The notes under the pieces: model-generated
What the model saw: only the letters and a program-made list of their open reading frames with translations
Databases searched by the model: none
What the model was told of the DNA's origin: nothing
Shown here: positions 1-14,367 of the stretch, in pieces
How the letters are laid out: the number at the start of each line of letters is the position of its first letter
How positions within the stretch are numbered: position 1 is the first letter of the stretch
From: Planococcus citri
Taxonomy: Eukaryota; Arthropoda; Insecta; Hemiptera; Pseudococcidae
Direction of reading: 5' to 3'
DNA length: 64,000 nucleotides
Assembly (NCBI RefSeq): GCF_950023065.1
Contig: NC_088677.1
Span: forward strand, 40,192,555 to 40,256,554
Made by a program: the position numbers and the translations under genes

Positions 1-328
1 ATGAGAATGAAAAAAATATATATACATACATATATAGCTGTGTGCAATTGACACAGGTAGGTACCTAAAAATGCTAATAAATAGATCTATTGTACTGAGA
101 GACAGCTTTTTTATACTTTATTTCACTTCCCCTTCTACTATTCCGTCAAATCTCTGTGGACTACAAATAAGGCTAAAAACATAATTATAATAAGTACCAG
201 TACCTACCTAACTACCTAATACCTACCTACTTCTTTAAATGAAAACTTTAAAGCAAATTTTCAGGAAAAATCAGCCCTAAAAAAATTATGCACTGCACAG
301 CTGGAAAAATGAGTTCCAACTTCCATTA

Positions 329-850
329 TATGTGACGCGGCCAGCGATACCATACCATATGTCGGAAAACTTTTTTTGAGATAATCGCGTTTTCATGGAA
401 AAAGTCAGAAAATATCAAAAAAAATTTTTTTGTCGATTCATATACTATGAAGCCTATACTTTGGAATGGGTGTACCCACCGATCTCAAACACGTCGTTTT
501 AGTGGTGAAAAACCGGTTTTACAAAAGTGCTTTTCATAAAAAAATGTCAAAAAAAAAAAAAAATATGATGTAAAACCATTAAAAGATGAAGAAAATCAAA
601 AAAAAAAAAAAAAAAATTTTTAAAATGTTACAAAAATAACCCAAACTTTCAAACACGTTTTTCTCAGAATTTTGGTTTTTGAATTTCAAAAAATACGCAA
701 CTTTGAAATTTTGAAAATTTGTCAGATTTTAATATTTTGAAAATCTGTTTGCACCATTGAAAAGAGGAAGAAAAACACTACCAGAAACCACAATAAAACG
801 AAAAAAAATTTTGCCGACATATGGTATGGTATCGCTGGCCGCGTCACATA
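329..850. mobile_element. MITE with long perfect terminal inverted repeats and TA duplication
   Basis: The ends are inverted repeats of more than 30 bp, starting TATGTGACGCGGCCAGCG and running through the ATACCATACCATATG words; the right end is the exact reverse complement. The element is 522 bp, flanked by TA on both sides (327-328 and 851-852), as expected of Tc1/mariner-type integration. The interior is A/T-rich with poly-A runs and no ORF, so it is non-autonomous. The family assignment is inference from the TA flank. The TIR identity is directly visible and suggests a fairly recent copy. Confidence 0.8.
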
Positions 851-3800
851 TAGTAGTTAGTACATATCGCACCTTCAGAGTAATAAAATGTAAGTTCATC
901 TAAAAATTGGGGTTTGTATGGCCCCCTGCAACCAAAAATAACACTTCGAGTTGGGTACACAACCTTATAGATTTTGTAGAATCGTAAATGGTATAGGTAA
1001 CTCAAAATTCCAAACAACATCGCAAGTTGTTTGGACTTGAAAGGGTATACCTCAAAAACTGTAAATTTTGCACATACAAAGTGTAAAAAAACAGTTTCGA
1101 TAGTTTTGAACATTTTTAAGACAGAAATATGTAGTTACAAGAAGTGTATTTTTTATTGGTTTGTACCAAAACAGAAAAATTTGAACATGAAATTTGCACA
1201 ATACCTGTGTAATTTTTCTGTAATATGCATCGCTTTACCGCTAGATCAATTTTGATGAAAGGGTATTACTCAAAATGTTTTCCAAACATTGAAATACATA
1301 TTTGTTCTTTAAGAATTCATTTTTCAAAGTATTCTTATGCTAAATGAAGGTACGATATCCAATCTTTAAAACGAGGTGCTAATCATTTCTCACATTCAAT
1401 TATAAGTTGATGAAAATAATGAATCAAGTTTTTTTTTTTTTTTTTTTTAAAATAAAGAAAATCGCTCTCCTGTAAAATTTCACTTTTTTGAGATGTAACC
1501 TTATTACTCCAAAGGTGCGATATGTTTATCGTGAATTAAAGTAAGTACCTATGTACTTGGATGGTAACGATATTCGTACATATTCGTAAGACTTGATTCG
1601 GGTCATACTTCATATCTTGTTCACATAGACGAATATTACAGGCTTTACATCAACACAGCCCTTAAATCAATACCTTATTGAATTAATATGCGTGGGGTGT
1701 TTCAATTCGATATAATTATAGACATCGTCATCATGAAGCTTTCGAGAGCTACCTACTACATTATAAATCAAAAGAAAAAAAAATGACGTGACGAGGTTTA
1801 TACGAAGATGTTAAGGAAGAAGGATATCAAACGTATGCTGTTGAAATCTGGAATGGTGTTTTAAATGCTGTTATATTTTTTCAGCTTCGAATGTCAAGTT
1901 GAAAAACTTGAAAAAGAGAGTTTCAGTGGAGGAACCATTCAAAATAGAAATTTCCTACGTAAGTATACATTAGTTTGGATCGTGAAAAAAATCGGACGAT
2001 TTTGACCAAATTCCATGAAGACCTGGATGCATTTTGAAGTAAGTCACTTTGGAAAAATGTTAGCCTCCCAGATGTCCCATAAAGGGAAGATTAGGGCCCT
2101 CAAAGAAGGAGAATTTTCGTGGTTTTTGTTACTGATGGAAATTTCACAGCAATGTAAAGAAAAAATAAATATAATACGTAACGTACAAACCTCGAAAAAA
2201 ATGGGTGAAAAGTTACGTAAACTTATTCTACAAAGTATAGCTTAGGTACTAGGTAGCAGGTCTGGAGTAAGTACGTATCTACGTACAATTGAAATATACT
2301 TCTATATATACGAGTAATCGATAAATGCTACAGAAATAATTCCATAGTTAATTTTACTTCCAGTAATTCACGCATACATAAATATAATTAAAATTATTTT
2401 TTAGTGACGCCGCTCAACTTTATAATCTAATTAAATTTTAGTACTTTGAAATTGTTTTCTTAGTTATGTCGACAGTAAAACGTTTAAAACGCTTCCTACC
2501 GCTTTACGAAGTTTCATCACAATACAACGATGTTCACCGAAAAACATTTTAAAATTTTCATTAAATTCGTACCAGCTAAAGCGCAAATTCATATTTAAAG
2601 CACGTTACTTCGGTTGTGCTTCTTTTTAATTGATAAGTATAATTAGAATGATAAACTCGCGCACATTTTTACAATTACGAATTTAAAAGGGGGAAGAAAA
2701 AAACAAATGCGCATCATCCCGCAAAATCTCTTTTCAGTCGCTCTTTAATCACGATCGATAAATAATTAATCGTACTTTCGAATAAAATAAACCTATTCGT
2801 ACAATTATAAATGTCAATTAATTTTAAATTCACTTTATCGTTAATTGCGTCAAACTGGAAAAATTAAATTTTAATGAGACTTCATTAAACATATATTTTC
2901 TTGCGATATTTGGCCTGCTTGTCGCGTCACTGTCGTCGGCAGCATGCATTTCATCCACATTTAAAGGATCATTCATTTCGCAAATGGTTGAACACATTTG
3001 AGCACAGTCTATACCTACCTACGGCCTAATATTATGCCTTATATATACGATACGCGCACTAATTTATTTAGTTACCTAACATCGAACGTAAACAAGTCGC
3101 CAACACTTTTAGCCGACGTTATTTTCGCAAAAAGGTTCAACTGAACCGTCATAACGAAAGGATTTTCTATCTTTTCGCTTCGCACTTTCAACATAATACA
3201 GAATTTTTCCTGAGGCAAAATTATTTTTCCACGTTGTTAAAACGGGAATTAAAAATTTTTACGCGCTACATATAATAAACGCAAATATAAAATATAGCCA
3301 TTTTGCTCTTAAATGCTATAAACACTTTGACGCGTTATTTGATAATCTCGTAAAATTTCACCAGTCCTACACACTTTTACGTCTTCCAATGATTGCATGT
3401 GTTCTTCGCCTATGACAACACGCAATTAACGAAAACGAGCAAGATATTGAATTTGGTAGGTACCTAATTTGAAATCGAAAAATATCCATTTTAGACAAAT
3501 ATAAATTCATAGGCTATGCCGACTTTTTAAAACGACCCACGTTGTGCCTATGTGTAGATCAAAAACATCTAATGCTGTCGATTTCGCACATTTTTTTAAT
3601 TCGTGAGGTAGTATCTAATCTATACTTTCAGTTAAAATGACATAGGTACTTTCGTACTTAAAAAAGGATTGCTGCTATGGCTTCCGCAAATAGACCTCAT
3701 ACGAAGTACGAACGTAACTTTCAAGAAACCCAAAACGGATTCTCAAACCTGGCATATTTTGAATGTGCAGCTTTGAAAACAAGATTTTAGCGTGTATAGA

Positions 3801-4917
3801 CTTTGACCTTTGGCTTGGGATTCCTAAATGTTCTAAGCTAGTTGCATCATCCAATTTCCTCGAATTTGTATAACCATTCAAAAATAATTAGCAAAGCTTG
3901 ATCGATAGAGCATACGAAACACCCCCTCACCAGCCAAAATATTAGGTCAAATATACAATCCATTATCCGAATTTTGATCAATTTTTAGAAATCAAAGATC
4001 TATGCCTGAAAAATACCTAATAAATTAAGCTGGGAAGCTGAAATACATTTATGTACTTTGTAAGTACATCATTTTGAACCCAACTCTCTATCCTGCACTC
4101 ATCGGTTTCTGTCTTCACGTATCAGATGAAATACAGCGTCAATAAATTGTAATCATCAATAATTTGCTGGAGGCTCCAAAACCGCTCAAAATAGCTGAGA
4201 ACAGCCTTCAATTGATGGCAAGAATGAATAAGTCCAACACGGGATAACGAATGACCACTTTTCTAGTTTAATTTACTTAATCAGATGAAATTTCTATTTT
4301 TTATTTGCCCAAAATGGTATCTTGAAAACATACAAAAATCTCAGACTTTACCCAATGAAATTCATCATAAATCAAAAATCCAAATTTTACTCTATAAAAC
4401 TACTCCACGCTCATGCTCATTACATCTACATATAGCTACGAGATTATAACCCTTGACGTCCCACAGCATTTCAAAGGATGGATTTGAAAAGTTTTCATGC
4501 GAAAAGTTCAACTGGAAAATTAAGATTAAATTTGAGTCGTTACCTAATTTAAAAATTAACAATTCACTTAATTTCCTCGAAACGATTATAATTGTATGTT
4601 GATTTCCAAAGAAAAATTTAAATTTATGTAGACGGAAACGAAAGGCGGAGTTGACAGAAATTTCCTATAAAATGTTATCGTTACCTATCTGAAAAGTGAA
4701 CAGTTTTGCAATTCCCTCCTCCTCAATTTTTCAGGATGCATGAACGAAAAATTTTAACACAGCATTTCATTCCCCTTTTTTTGCAAACTTTTAAAGCACA
4801 CAAGGAAAAATTTTCACATCACTAATACAAAATTATTAAAATGAAATTGGAATCATGCAGACGCTAGCGATGGTTTTAGATTTCAAAAAAAATTTCATTT
4901 TGGAATTGAGATTCAAA

Positions 4918-4937
4918 GTAGGTAGGTAGGTAGGTAG
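4918..4937. repeat. (GTAG)n tetranucleotide microsatellite
   Basis: Five consecutive GTAG units. The same motif occurs all over the window as isolated GTAGGTA or TACCTAC words. Confidence 0.8.
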
Positions 4938-6913
4938 CCAAAACAATAAACTTTTTTGGAAAATTTTGAGAATGAACAAAATAGCAAGTTGAGAGCAAAG
5001 GTACGAAAATTTTGAAAAATGTAAGTAGAATTTTCATTTGAAATATGAAAAAGAAAATGAGATGCACGCATTTTCATTTCAATGAAAAAATTAAGAAGTT
5101 ATTAAATTTTCAAAATTAAAGTCCAATAATACGAGTATAAATTATAAAAACAGTCAAAAATCTAAATTTATGAATTACCATACAAGTGCAGTAGTCTTCC
5201 AAAACGAAAGTACTCAAGTACAAGAGAAAATGTGTTTTCCTGGTCTCCTTTTCTGTTCTCCTCGCGAAAAACATTTTTCAAATTGATCTTTGTAAGGTAT
5301 AATTTTACACATTTTCAAACCGTGAAGTCCATAAAAAGTGGGTTTAGGACACAATCCGAGACTTTTAATTCATGCCTGCCACGTTATTATAAATCTACAC
5401 ATGTCATGATTTCACTTCTTTCTACTTACAAACTTTCATAGTTTTTCGGGAGATGAAAAAGCTAGATGACATGACCCACCCCAATATTTACTTGACCCAA
5501 TTTGTTTATTTCTAAGTAGAAGAATGCCAATAAAAATTTGTACCTACTGTTGGGGGGGGAGGCGATATTTCGATTTTATTGATAAATTAGAATTTTGAGC
5601 ACCTCAAATCAAGTTGAATACATTCAGTACCATACGTAATTTACGTACCCGTATTTTTAGGAAAATTGTAGATAAAATTCGCACAATTTCAATCGATTTT
5701 TCAATCAGATTACTCGGTCGATAAGAGACATAAAGCACAGAACTTTCTTACACCGAAATTTATAATATGTACATCAGGTACATATTCTTTCTTACGTAGT
5801 AGGTAATATTTAATTGTACATAATATACTCGTGCTTAGTTACTCAACACAAAACTACGAAAATCGTAATCGAATAAACCATACCTATACTTTCATGCATA
5901 AACGTTGTTTGATGAACAGCGCCATACTTTTTTGCACTGTAGGTACGTATGTACAAATTTATCGTAATAATAACGTTTCGCGTAAATTATCAAGTACTCG
6001 TATGCCCTATACCTACTTGAACTAAATAAATAAATGAGATAATATACTTCAAATATGTACACTTCTTTAAACTAAATACATATTTCCACCTTCGAACAAG
6101 CATATACCTACTCATAGGTAAAAAAAAATCGAGTGCGCCATTTCACATTGTACAACAACCTCAATTAAAAATTAAAATACAAATACGCAGGTACTGTGAG
6201 TTTAAGAAATGTCTCGATACAATTACACGCGTAATTATGATATTCGTCAAATGTAACGATATTCTGTCTGCCTTCCTCTTCACTTCCTCACGCCACCGTT
6301 TCATACGCAATATTGAAATACCACTACGATAACACAGGGCAACAGTAAATCTGTGCCGGAGGGGTAATCAATAATCATAATCAACTTTTAGTCAACTTTT
6401 ACACCCAAATATACTCAAACATGTATGCGACGTATTAAGCGCATTTGATTTTGTTTTTTGTGGTCAGGATAGGTGTTCAAAGGTATGCAGAAATTACAGT
6501 TTTTGAACGTTTTGTACCAGGTTACAAAACAAAAAGTTGAAAAATTGTTGCCCAGTGTAATAATATTTCATTCTTCTTTGTTTTATTTTCTTACACATGC
6601 CTCACTAAACGAATCAAAGCCGAAAAAATAACCTTTTTAAGTATAACAGCAAAGAATCTCGAGTGAAAATTTGCAGCATTTCTGAATTAAGTAAATACGC
6701 TAAAGTGGAGTAACAATTTTAAAAACAAAACGATAAAAAGCTTCATTCACACACGGTCAGGGGTTTCTACATGGTAATTAATTTCACAAGATAAAAAAAT
6801 ATCCAACGAAAAGAGCAAATTACTCTTGGAAATTTTACCATTTCGAGTTTAAAATTGTTAGATACTTCTCAGGTACTTGTACGAATATAGGTACACATAC
6901 ATACTTAAGGCCA

Positions 6914-7157
6914 AGGGGTTCCATGGAAAAGGGGCCTTCGTCAATTTTCTTTTGTTTTTCTGATTTTTACAATTCTGAATATATTTAAAATTATTTTTTT
7001 TATCAATTCCACCATATTCAGTAATATTGAAGTGTTCTTCCATGACAATAAAACGAATTGGAAAATGTTTGCTTGTAGAAAAAAATTTCAAGTCTATTTG
7101 AACTTATAAAAATCAGTTTAAAAAAATTGATCAAGGCCCCTTTTCCATGAAACCCCT
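6914..7157. mobile_element. Small fold-back/MITE with about 35-bp inverted repeats
   Basis: The left end begins AGGGGTTCCATGGAAAAGG, and the right end read in reverse complement begins AGGGGTTTCATGGAAAAGG. Both continue through GGGCCTT and an AATTTT tract. The 244-bp interior has no credible ORF. I could not settle a target-site duplication, so the superfamily is unknown. Confidence 0.65.
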
Positions 7158-10100
7158 CACTTTTTTGTAGAAAAGCGCAGCAAAATTGAAACACAATAAT
7201 TGGTACCTATGGAAATGTTCATCACTGGCCGATAAATAGGCATTATAGTATTTGTATGCGTTATATCGTTGTAATTGAATTGCTTTTATAAAAAAGAACT
7301 GTGTAAGTAACGTATAAATGTTCTCTCTACTTATTCGACTTTTTTGTTTTTCATTTTTTAAATAAATAAAAATCTTTCAAAGGTATTTCTATATTAAATT
7401 CTCATGATCATGGATGCCTCAGGAATAAATTTAGAACAAAAGAAAGCACTACTGTGAACTGAAAAGCGGAATAATTTACTGTCGTCGTCGGTGTTTAGGT
7501 ATATTTTAAAACTGTCAACTAAACAGAAAAGAGGTTTTGAAAAATTGCGTTTTTTCCGACTCGATTGATTTTTTTTCTCTTTTTAAAATAAATTTCACAA
7601 CCGACTATACAAAAGTATGAAAATTTACGCATAATACTTAGGTACTCGGTTTTCATTGAATTTATAGTTTTCAATGTAATGAATGACTTCGAACGCTTGT
7701 TTCTTGTAAAATAAGTACCTAAACCGATATATTGTACTAGTTAATTATGAAATAATGATTTTAACGCTACATATACCTACAGTACATCACGAAAATATGA
7801 TGGTGATTTTCTTTTTCGCACATTTTATATTTTCACAAAAACTTTTTTCGTGTAAATAAAAACGAATTATTTCCATACAGGCAGGTAGGTTTCATCATCG
7901 AAGTAATTAAATACTTGTACAATTAATACACCATGTGCCTCCTTGCATTCATCATATGAATACTTGACGGTAATTTGAATTTTTTCGAATCATTCACCTA
8001 AAACGAATTCCATATGACGTGAGTCGGCAAAAGTACACACAAATAAGAAAACATGTGAACCAAGAATCAATGACTCGATTGTAGCCTACAATTAAAATTT
8101 CCCTACCTATTCATCTGAGACCTCGGTTAATTTTTATACTGCAATTAATTGTATTCGTAATACATTTTTTTCCTATGAAAGTTTATTGGAGTTAATTCAC
8201 ATCGTAGGTATGCAAATTATAATCCGAATTGAATAGACTGAACAGAATCGTTACTTACCAATTTATATCTGCATAATGCTTACACATTATTTTGCAAAAA
8301 ATCTAACGATAAAAGTGAACTGTATTAATTTTTTTTTTTTTTTTTTGAACACTGTTGCAATGCTTTTCGAGTAAAATTCTTAAATATGTACTTGAAAACG
8401 TAGATATCGAACAATGCATCCGAATTATCATGTAAATTGGCAAGTGAAAAAGGGATTCATAAAATTAAATTCGAATAATCAAGACATAAATAAGAAAAGA
8501 GCTAAGCTAAGAAATTAAAACAACCAAAACTAATGAGTGTTTTGACATTCGTAAATTTAAAATTTGAGACTGCTTCCCAAGCTGATGATGTACCTACTAA
8601 AAAAAAACAACAATCAAAATTACGCTGATTTCGATTAAATTGGGGTAAAAAGCAGAAATTAGGTTTACACTTCATTTTCAACCTCTCGAATCGATTGGTG
8701 GTCCTTCAGTGAATTTTGGGACTTGGAGAGAAAGCTTTCTAAATCCGTTTACATCGAATTCAAATCCAAAATTTTCTACAGTGAACATTTATGAAAATTT
8801 AAAATTCAACTTTCTGAATCAATTGATGATGATTTCAAAGCTGCTCCGGAGCCTCCAGTGGATTTCTGAATGTTCCAGTTTTAAAAAATTTGTATGTATT
8901 TGTATAACTTTCTTCAAATTGCGTCAACACGAGTACAGGCGAAATCAAAATCGGTAAGTTAAAACTATATAGGCGAGCATTCCTGAGTACAGTTTTACGT
9001 TTCATACAAAAAAAAAAAAAAAAAAAAAACGAAAATTTGTAAAGACTTAAATTTGGAAAGCCGCACAAAAGAATAAGAAACAATGCACAGTTCTTTGTTT
9101 ACCTATTTCAACCACCAAATAGTTACATTCCAGAATAAATTCATAATGAATAATACATAATACTTGAAATTTCGAATTTTCAAAGTTAATGAGGCCATAT
9201 TTTATCCAGAACTATACATACATGGTTCGCTACATTAATTACACAAATTAGGTAATACACCTACTAAAAAAAAAAAAAAACATAAAAATCGGTTAAAATT
9301 TTGCCACGAGAACTAAAGTTATTGTCGTCACCTCGTTATTTAAAAGATTTATTAATTAAAATTTTTTGGGAAAATAAATAATAATAAAATACCACGAAAA
9401 CAAAACACGTCGAATAACGATTTTAGATGGCCGCAAAACATGGGGAGAAAAACAATGAAACAGGATCATCATTATGATTATATATATCGCAGCTAATTAA
9501 ATTGTTAACCTCGAACGTATCGTACAGATGCGGATACTTTTTGTCCTCCATTAGAGCTCGTGGAAAAAAATGAATAAAATTTTAAACCACATAAAAACTC
9601 ATTCTCAACGATGAACCACGTGTTTCGTCGTCAGTGCTTTACTGCATTATAGCAGTAATCGAAGCCACATAAATATCTAACGCGTATAAAATGTACCCTA
9701 TACGTAGGTAAGGTAGCAGGTACTGTCTATACTACGGGGGCTTGTCGATCAGGGGTTAAGGGTGTGAGGTGGCGAATCACCTGCCAAAAGCTTTTCGAAT
9801 TGTGAAAACACATACAAGGTGTAAGTTGCAAGTAATATAAAACTCATCAGTTGCACTTACATACAATTCGTAAAAGTGACGAGCATTTATTTTTCATTCT
9901 TGCGATTAGAAAACACTGGGAAAAAAGTATTGAAATTCACTAATTCACGAAAGTGTAGTAAAATCTGCGGTCGAATTGTAAATTTATGCCTTTTTCAATT
10001 CAGAAATCGGAATTTCGCCCACGTTCCTCAAAAGCGGAGACGAGTAGCTCTAGCTATAGCTACCTACTTCGACAGGCCTTTGCGTATATAATTTTACATC

Positions 10101-13100
10101 TATAAGTAATAGCTTTCCACTGACACATACCAAAGGTATCATCTGACAAACAATCGCTTCCCGTATCAATTCATCATGATTCACGCAAATGAATCTTCCA
10201 ACGCGGTCAGCTGTCAATTTTTCATAGTGCGAGTGGAGTGTAAACGAATGTTGGTATAAACCAAGCCCACAAGCGTCGGCGTCGCGTCGTTTGAAGAAAA
10301 CTTTTTTTCAATAAACACAAAGTATAGGGAAATACCTGTACTTTTTTCCGTCATGTTACTTTACTGGTAACGTTTTCATTAAAATGTCTCCATCTAACGT
10401 TAGAAAGCTATATACAACGAAATTAATTTTACTACACGATGTACCTAGTCAGCTACCTACCTACCTAACTAATACGCAGGATAGGTAACTCCTAGTACTT
10501 GCAAGGGTATCCATGTAATTCATTTTGCACAAAACGAACGTTGGTACGTTTTAGAAATAGACATTCAACCTGAAATACACCGAACGAGGGAAAAAAAGAT
10601 TTATAAGGTAATTTTGGTCGGCGAGAAAATGTCAACTTTTTGGACTTTTAATATTTCCACATACTATAACGTTATAAGGCCAATCTTTACCCTAGTGATA
10701 TTTCAATAATGTTTCGATAACGAACGTTGTTACGTTTTCGTATACTACACGAGGGTCTTATAATAAGGATTAATGTTTTTTTTTCGTATTTATTTATAGC
10801 GCATGAAGACTTGGCCGAGAAAGGAAAAAAAATGAATTTCATTAAACCATTTAATATCGTAACATGTGAAACAATTTAGCCTACTTCAAAAAATCTAAGC
10901 GTGATTCAATTCAAAAGCAAAGTGAGGGTAATATGAAGGACTAAGGGAAGAAAATATCACAACAGAATGATCAGAAATGCAAGATTACGATCCGATTCAA
11001 TTTCGATCACATTGTAGAGGAAAGATTGTTTCATTTCTCATAAATAAAAAAATCGCATTTCGAAAATCAAAAGCAACTTATTGCTTGAAAATTTATTTCT
11101 AAGAAAAAAGAAATGAATCGTGTCACATCCTAATATGTATTAGGAGAATTACTATAGAATTAGAACTACTAATCGTTAAAACCTCTCGAACAGAGAGACA
11201 GAGACGTATTCGAAGAGGGAAAAAAAGGAGAAAGAAGAAAGAGAAAAAGATTGCGTTTCTGCGCTTTGTCCCTTCCAATCATGGAGAGACAAAGAACCAA
11301 CCATCGCCTTGGAAATACAGTCGACATCACGCTTTAACACCTAAAGATGATCGTACTTTTAGTATTTTATAATGAACAAAGATCATTTTTGATCAATCAT
11401 GATCGCGATCAAAAAAGAGAATGTTTTCTGAGGTATGACGTCACGCGGATGCAATTCTAAACCAATCATTGTCATGAATATATGTAATAATTGTACCAAA
11501 ATAACATTGCAGATCAAATAATCACAACGTGATCGCAATCTGTTCATTCGATCGGAACGAAAGATCGCGATCAAATCCGCGATCGTTACATCCCTGAGAA
11601 TGCCAAAAATGGGTAGCGCAGATCGTACTCAAAACAATTGACAGAGTAAAATGAATTATCATAAAAATTCCTAGATGCGACGAGTCAACCCTCCTCTCCT
11701 TATTTCTAAAACATCAAAACGCAAATTTTTTCAGTTGATTAGTCTTCAACTCGCCTGCTGTCAACTGTGATTAAAAATCAGTTTCAGCGAAGCTGGAGAA
11801 ACAATTTTTCATATTACGTGTACGTGACGGTAAAATGATGGAATGTATGATACTTGTACGTCTATGTAGGTAAGGTACACAATTGCAAGTTAATAAAAAC
11901 TCGTATATAACCAATACATACAATACGTATACCCAGGTAGTCTTGAATTTAAATACCCACACACACGTACCAAAGGGGATGGAAAACTGGAAAAGTCACG
12001 TTGCAAGTAAAAGTAAAAGTACAAAAATAAAATAAAATAAAAATCTGTTGAACAGGTAATTCGCTGTTTGTACTCAATGTAAAACTTCACGTACCTACAA
12101 CAATTTCAAAATAAATTAGTTTCATTCTGGTTGACTAAATTTTCACGTCGTTCCGATAGCGAAACAGAAATACGAAAGAAAACTTTGCATAAGGATACTC
12201 GACGCGGAAACGAAAGAATATAAAGTTAAGCAGCCGATGGAATTTTAAACCGGGATGAGATGAATGCAGAAGAGACGATAAGGATTGAACGTAATAAGCC
12301 GATTTTCAAACGACAGTAGCAAAGAAGAGAGAAAAGCGCAAATAAAAAGCAACATGACTTATGTCTTCTCAAACCGTACGCGTTGCGGTAAAATCTATCT
12401 CCCTGATTTTAAACGCATATTACGCCAAATCTTCGTACCTACATTTCGCTACACGTATATTTCTTACATGACGAATGACGAAAAAGTAGAAATAAAAATC
12501 GATAAAGTGTTCATCGTCGCATTATGCTCGGATAAATAAAGTTACAAGTTTTGAAATTTTATCTAAAAAAAAAAAACTTCCAATTTGAATAGTTTTTTCT
12601 ATTCAACGTAGACAACCAGCTCTGTTTGGATTTATAATTTTTAAAAAATTCTTTAAAAAATAATATTAGCAACTTTGGACTTTATACAGGTAATTTTTCC
12701 GTAGAGGAAAATGGTTACGATCACACTCGTCTCTGAAAGAATGCAAACAGATAAGTACTTAGTCTACTATTATGTATGTAAATGTATGGATGATTAAAAT
12801 AAACTCATATTCCTCTAAACCTCTATACGGGGCTAAATTCGCATTAAAGGCAGCGAACTTTTCGAATAGAAAAAAAAATTCTAAGGCACAGACTCACAAC
12901 CACCTTTTTGGGCTTCCTCAGAATTATGTAGGTAATATTAGATTTTGCCAGATTCGGAATCTACAGCAACGAAAACCTAACAATCGATACCTTACTATAA
13001 GTTACTAGTAGCAACTTAAATTGAAAATTTTCCCCTCTTCTGGTCCCAACTCTATTCCTATCAAAAAATAGATGACAGATTTGAAATCTACAGCATTGAA

Positions 13101-14324
13101 AATGTATGTCTCACGTAAATTTGTGCAGCCAAATCTGAGGACGCTCGCGGCTGAATGAATTTCATTTCTCTGTACAACATTGCAAACACGCATAGTGAAA
13201 CTAATAACTGTACTAACAATTTGTTAGAATTGTAAAAATACTAGATTTCATTACATTCGATAGAAAGATTACAAATAAATAGACACCTAGGAAGTATTGG
13301 GTAGGTAAGCACAGATTCCACTTATGTAAGTACATAATGTTCTCGAACATACCTATACCATGCCAATATAATATAAGAATATAAATACTCAAAATCGATA
13401 TGATTTCGAAACGATTAGGCAGATAGGTAGGGGGATAGGAACAGCACCATTATATTCACAAAAGAATTATTAATATATTTAAAAAATCAATCGTTCATTA
13501 TATTGCCCGAAGGGACTAATTTAATAAAGTTTCAATTATTGTATTCCGATTTGAATAGAAAGAAAAAAAAATTGCGGATGGGCGGCTTCCTAACAAATTG
13601 AATCAACTCGATTTTGCCAAATGGACAGTAATTATCAGTCAATGCATTAAAATATCACGTTTTGTACGACATCCAGGGTAACTAGGTTATATAGGTTGCA
13701 AATACGTTTTAAATTCTAGTAGGTATATTAAATCCGTCAATTACACATTTCATGCTGCCAACCAACGTTAAAGGGCGACTTCAATATTTACCTACGTTTC
13801 TCTTCGATTAATTCATCCCGACTGCTTTTCTCTCTAATATAATTACGTTCATTAATGCCTTTGAACTTTCAAAGAAAATAGCACGAAATTCATATGAAAT
13901 AAAAACACCTCAATAGAGGTTATTCGGCCAAAATAAAAACCAAGTAGGTAAATAGCAACATTCGAAAGCATGAAACAAAAAATGAAATAATATCCTGAAG
14001 ACACAATATATCCGAGCATTGGAGTTTTTGAAAATGTCTTCTAATAGCTTTTTTCTGATCCAATTTCAGATTTTATGAAAAACACTACCACATTAATAAA
14101 AATACTTACCTCCAAATTGACTGAAGGTAAAAAGAGCGTGAAAATCCAAGAAATACAAATATATCGCTTTTCTGTTTTCAAATCACAATAAATGAAAAAT
14201 GTTAACCTCGAGGTCCATTTGAAAATTGGGAAAGTAGAAGTATGTATTAGAATCTGAACAAGTGAACCATCAATTTGTTTGTTATTTTATTTTGAAAAAA
14301 ACGAAGTAGGTAGATAGCAATAAC

Positions 14325-14367
14325 TGCCTACGATTAAAAATACTTTTTTTTTTTTAAATCGTAGGCA
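14325..14367. repeat. Short hairpin, TGCCTACGATT arms
   Basis: An 11-bp perfect inverted repeat (TGCCTACGATT / AATCGTAGGCA) around an A/T-rich loop. It could be the remnant of a small fold-back element. No function is apparent. Confidence 0.5.

Noticed and set aside
11383..11574. 63-codon frame in the GATCGCGATC-rich block
   Set aside because: It is low-complexity repeat sequence with a one-ended hAT-like terminus; no protein features.
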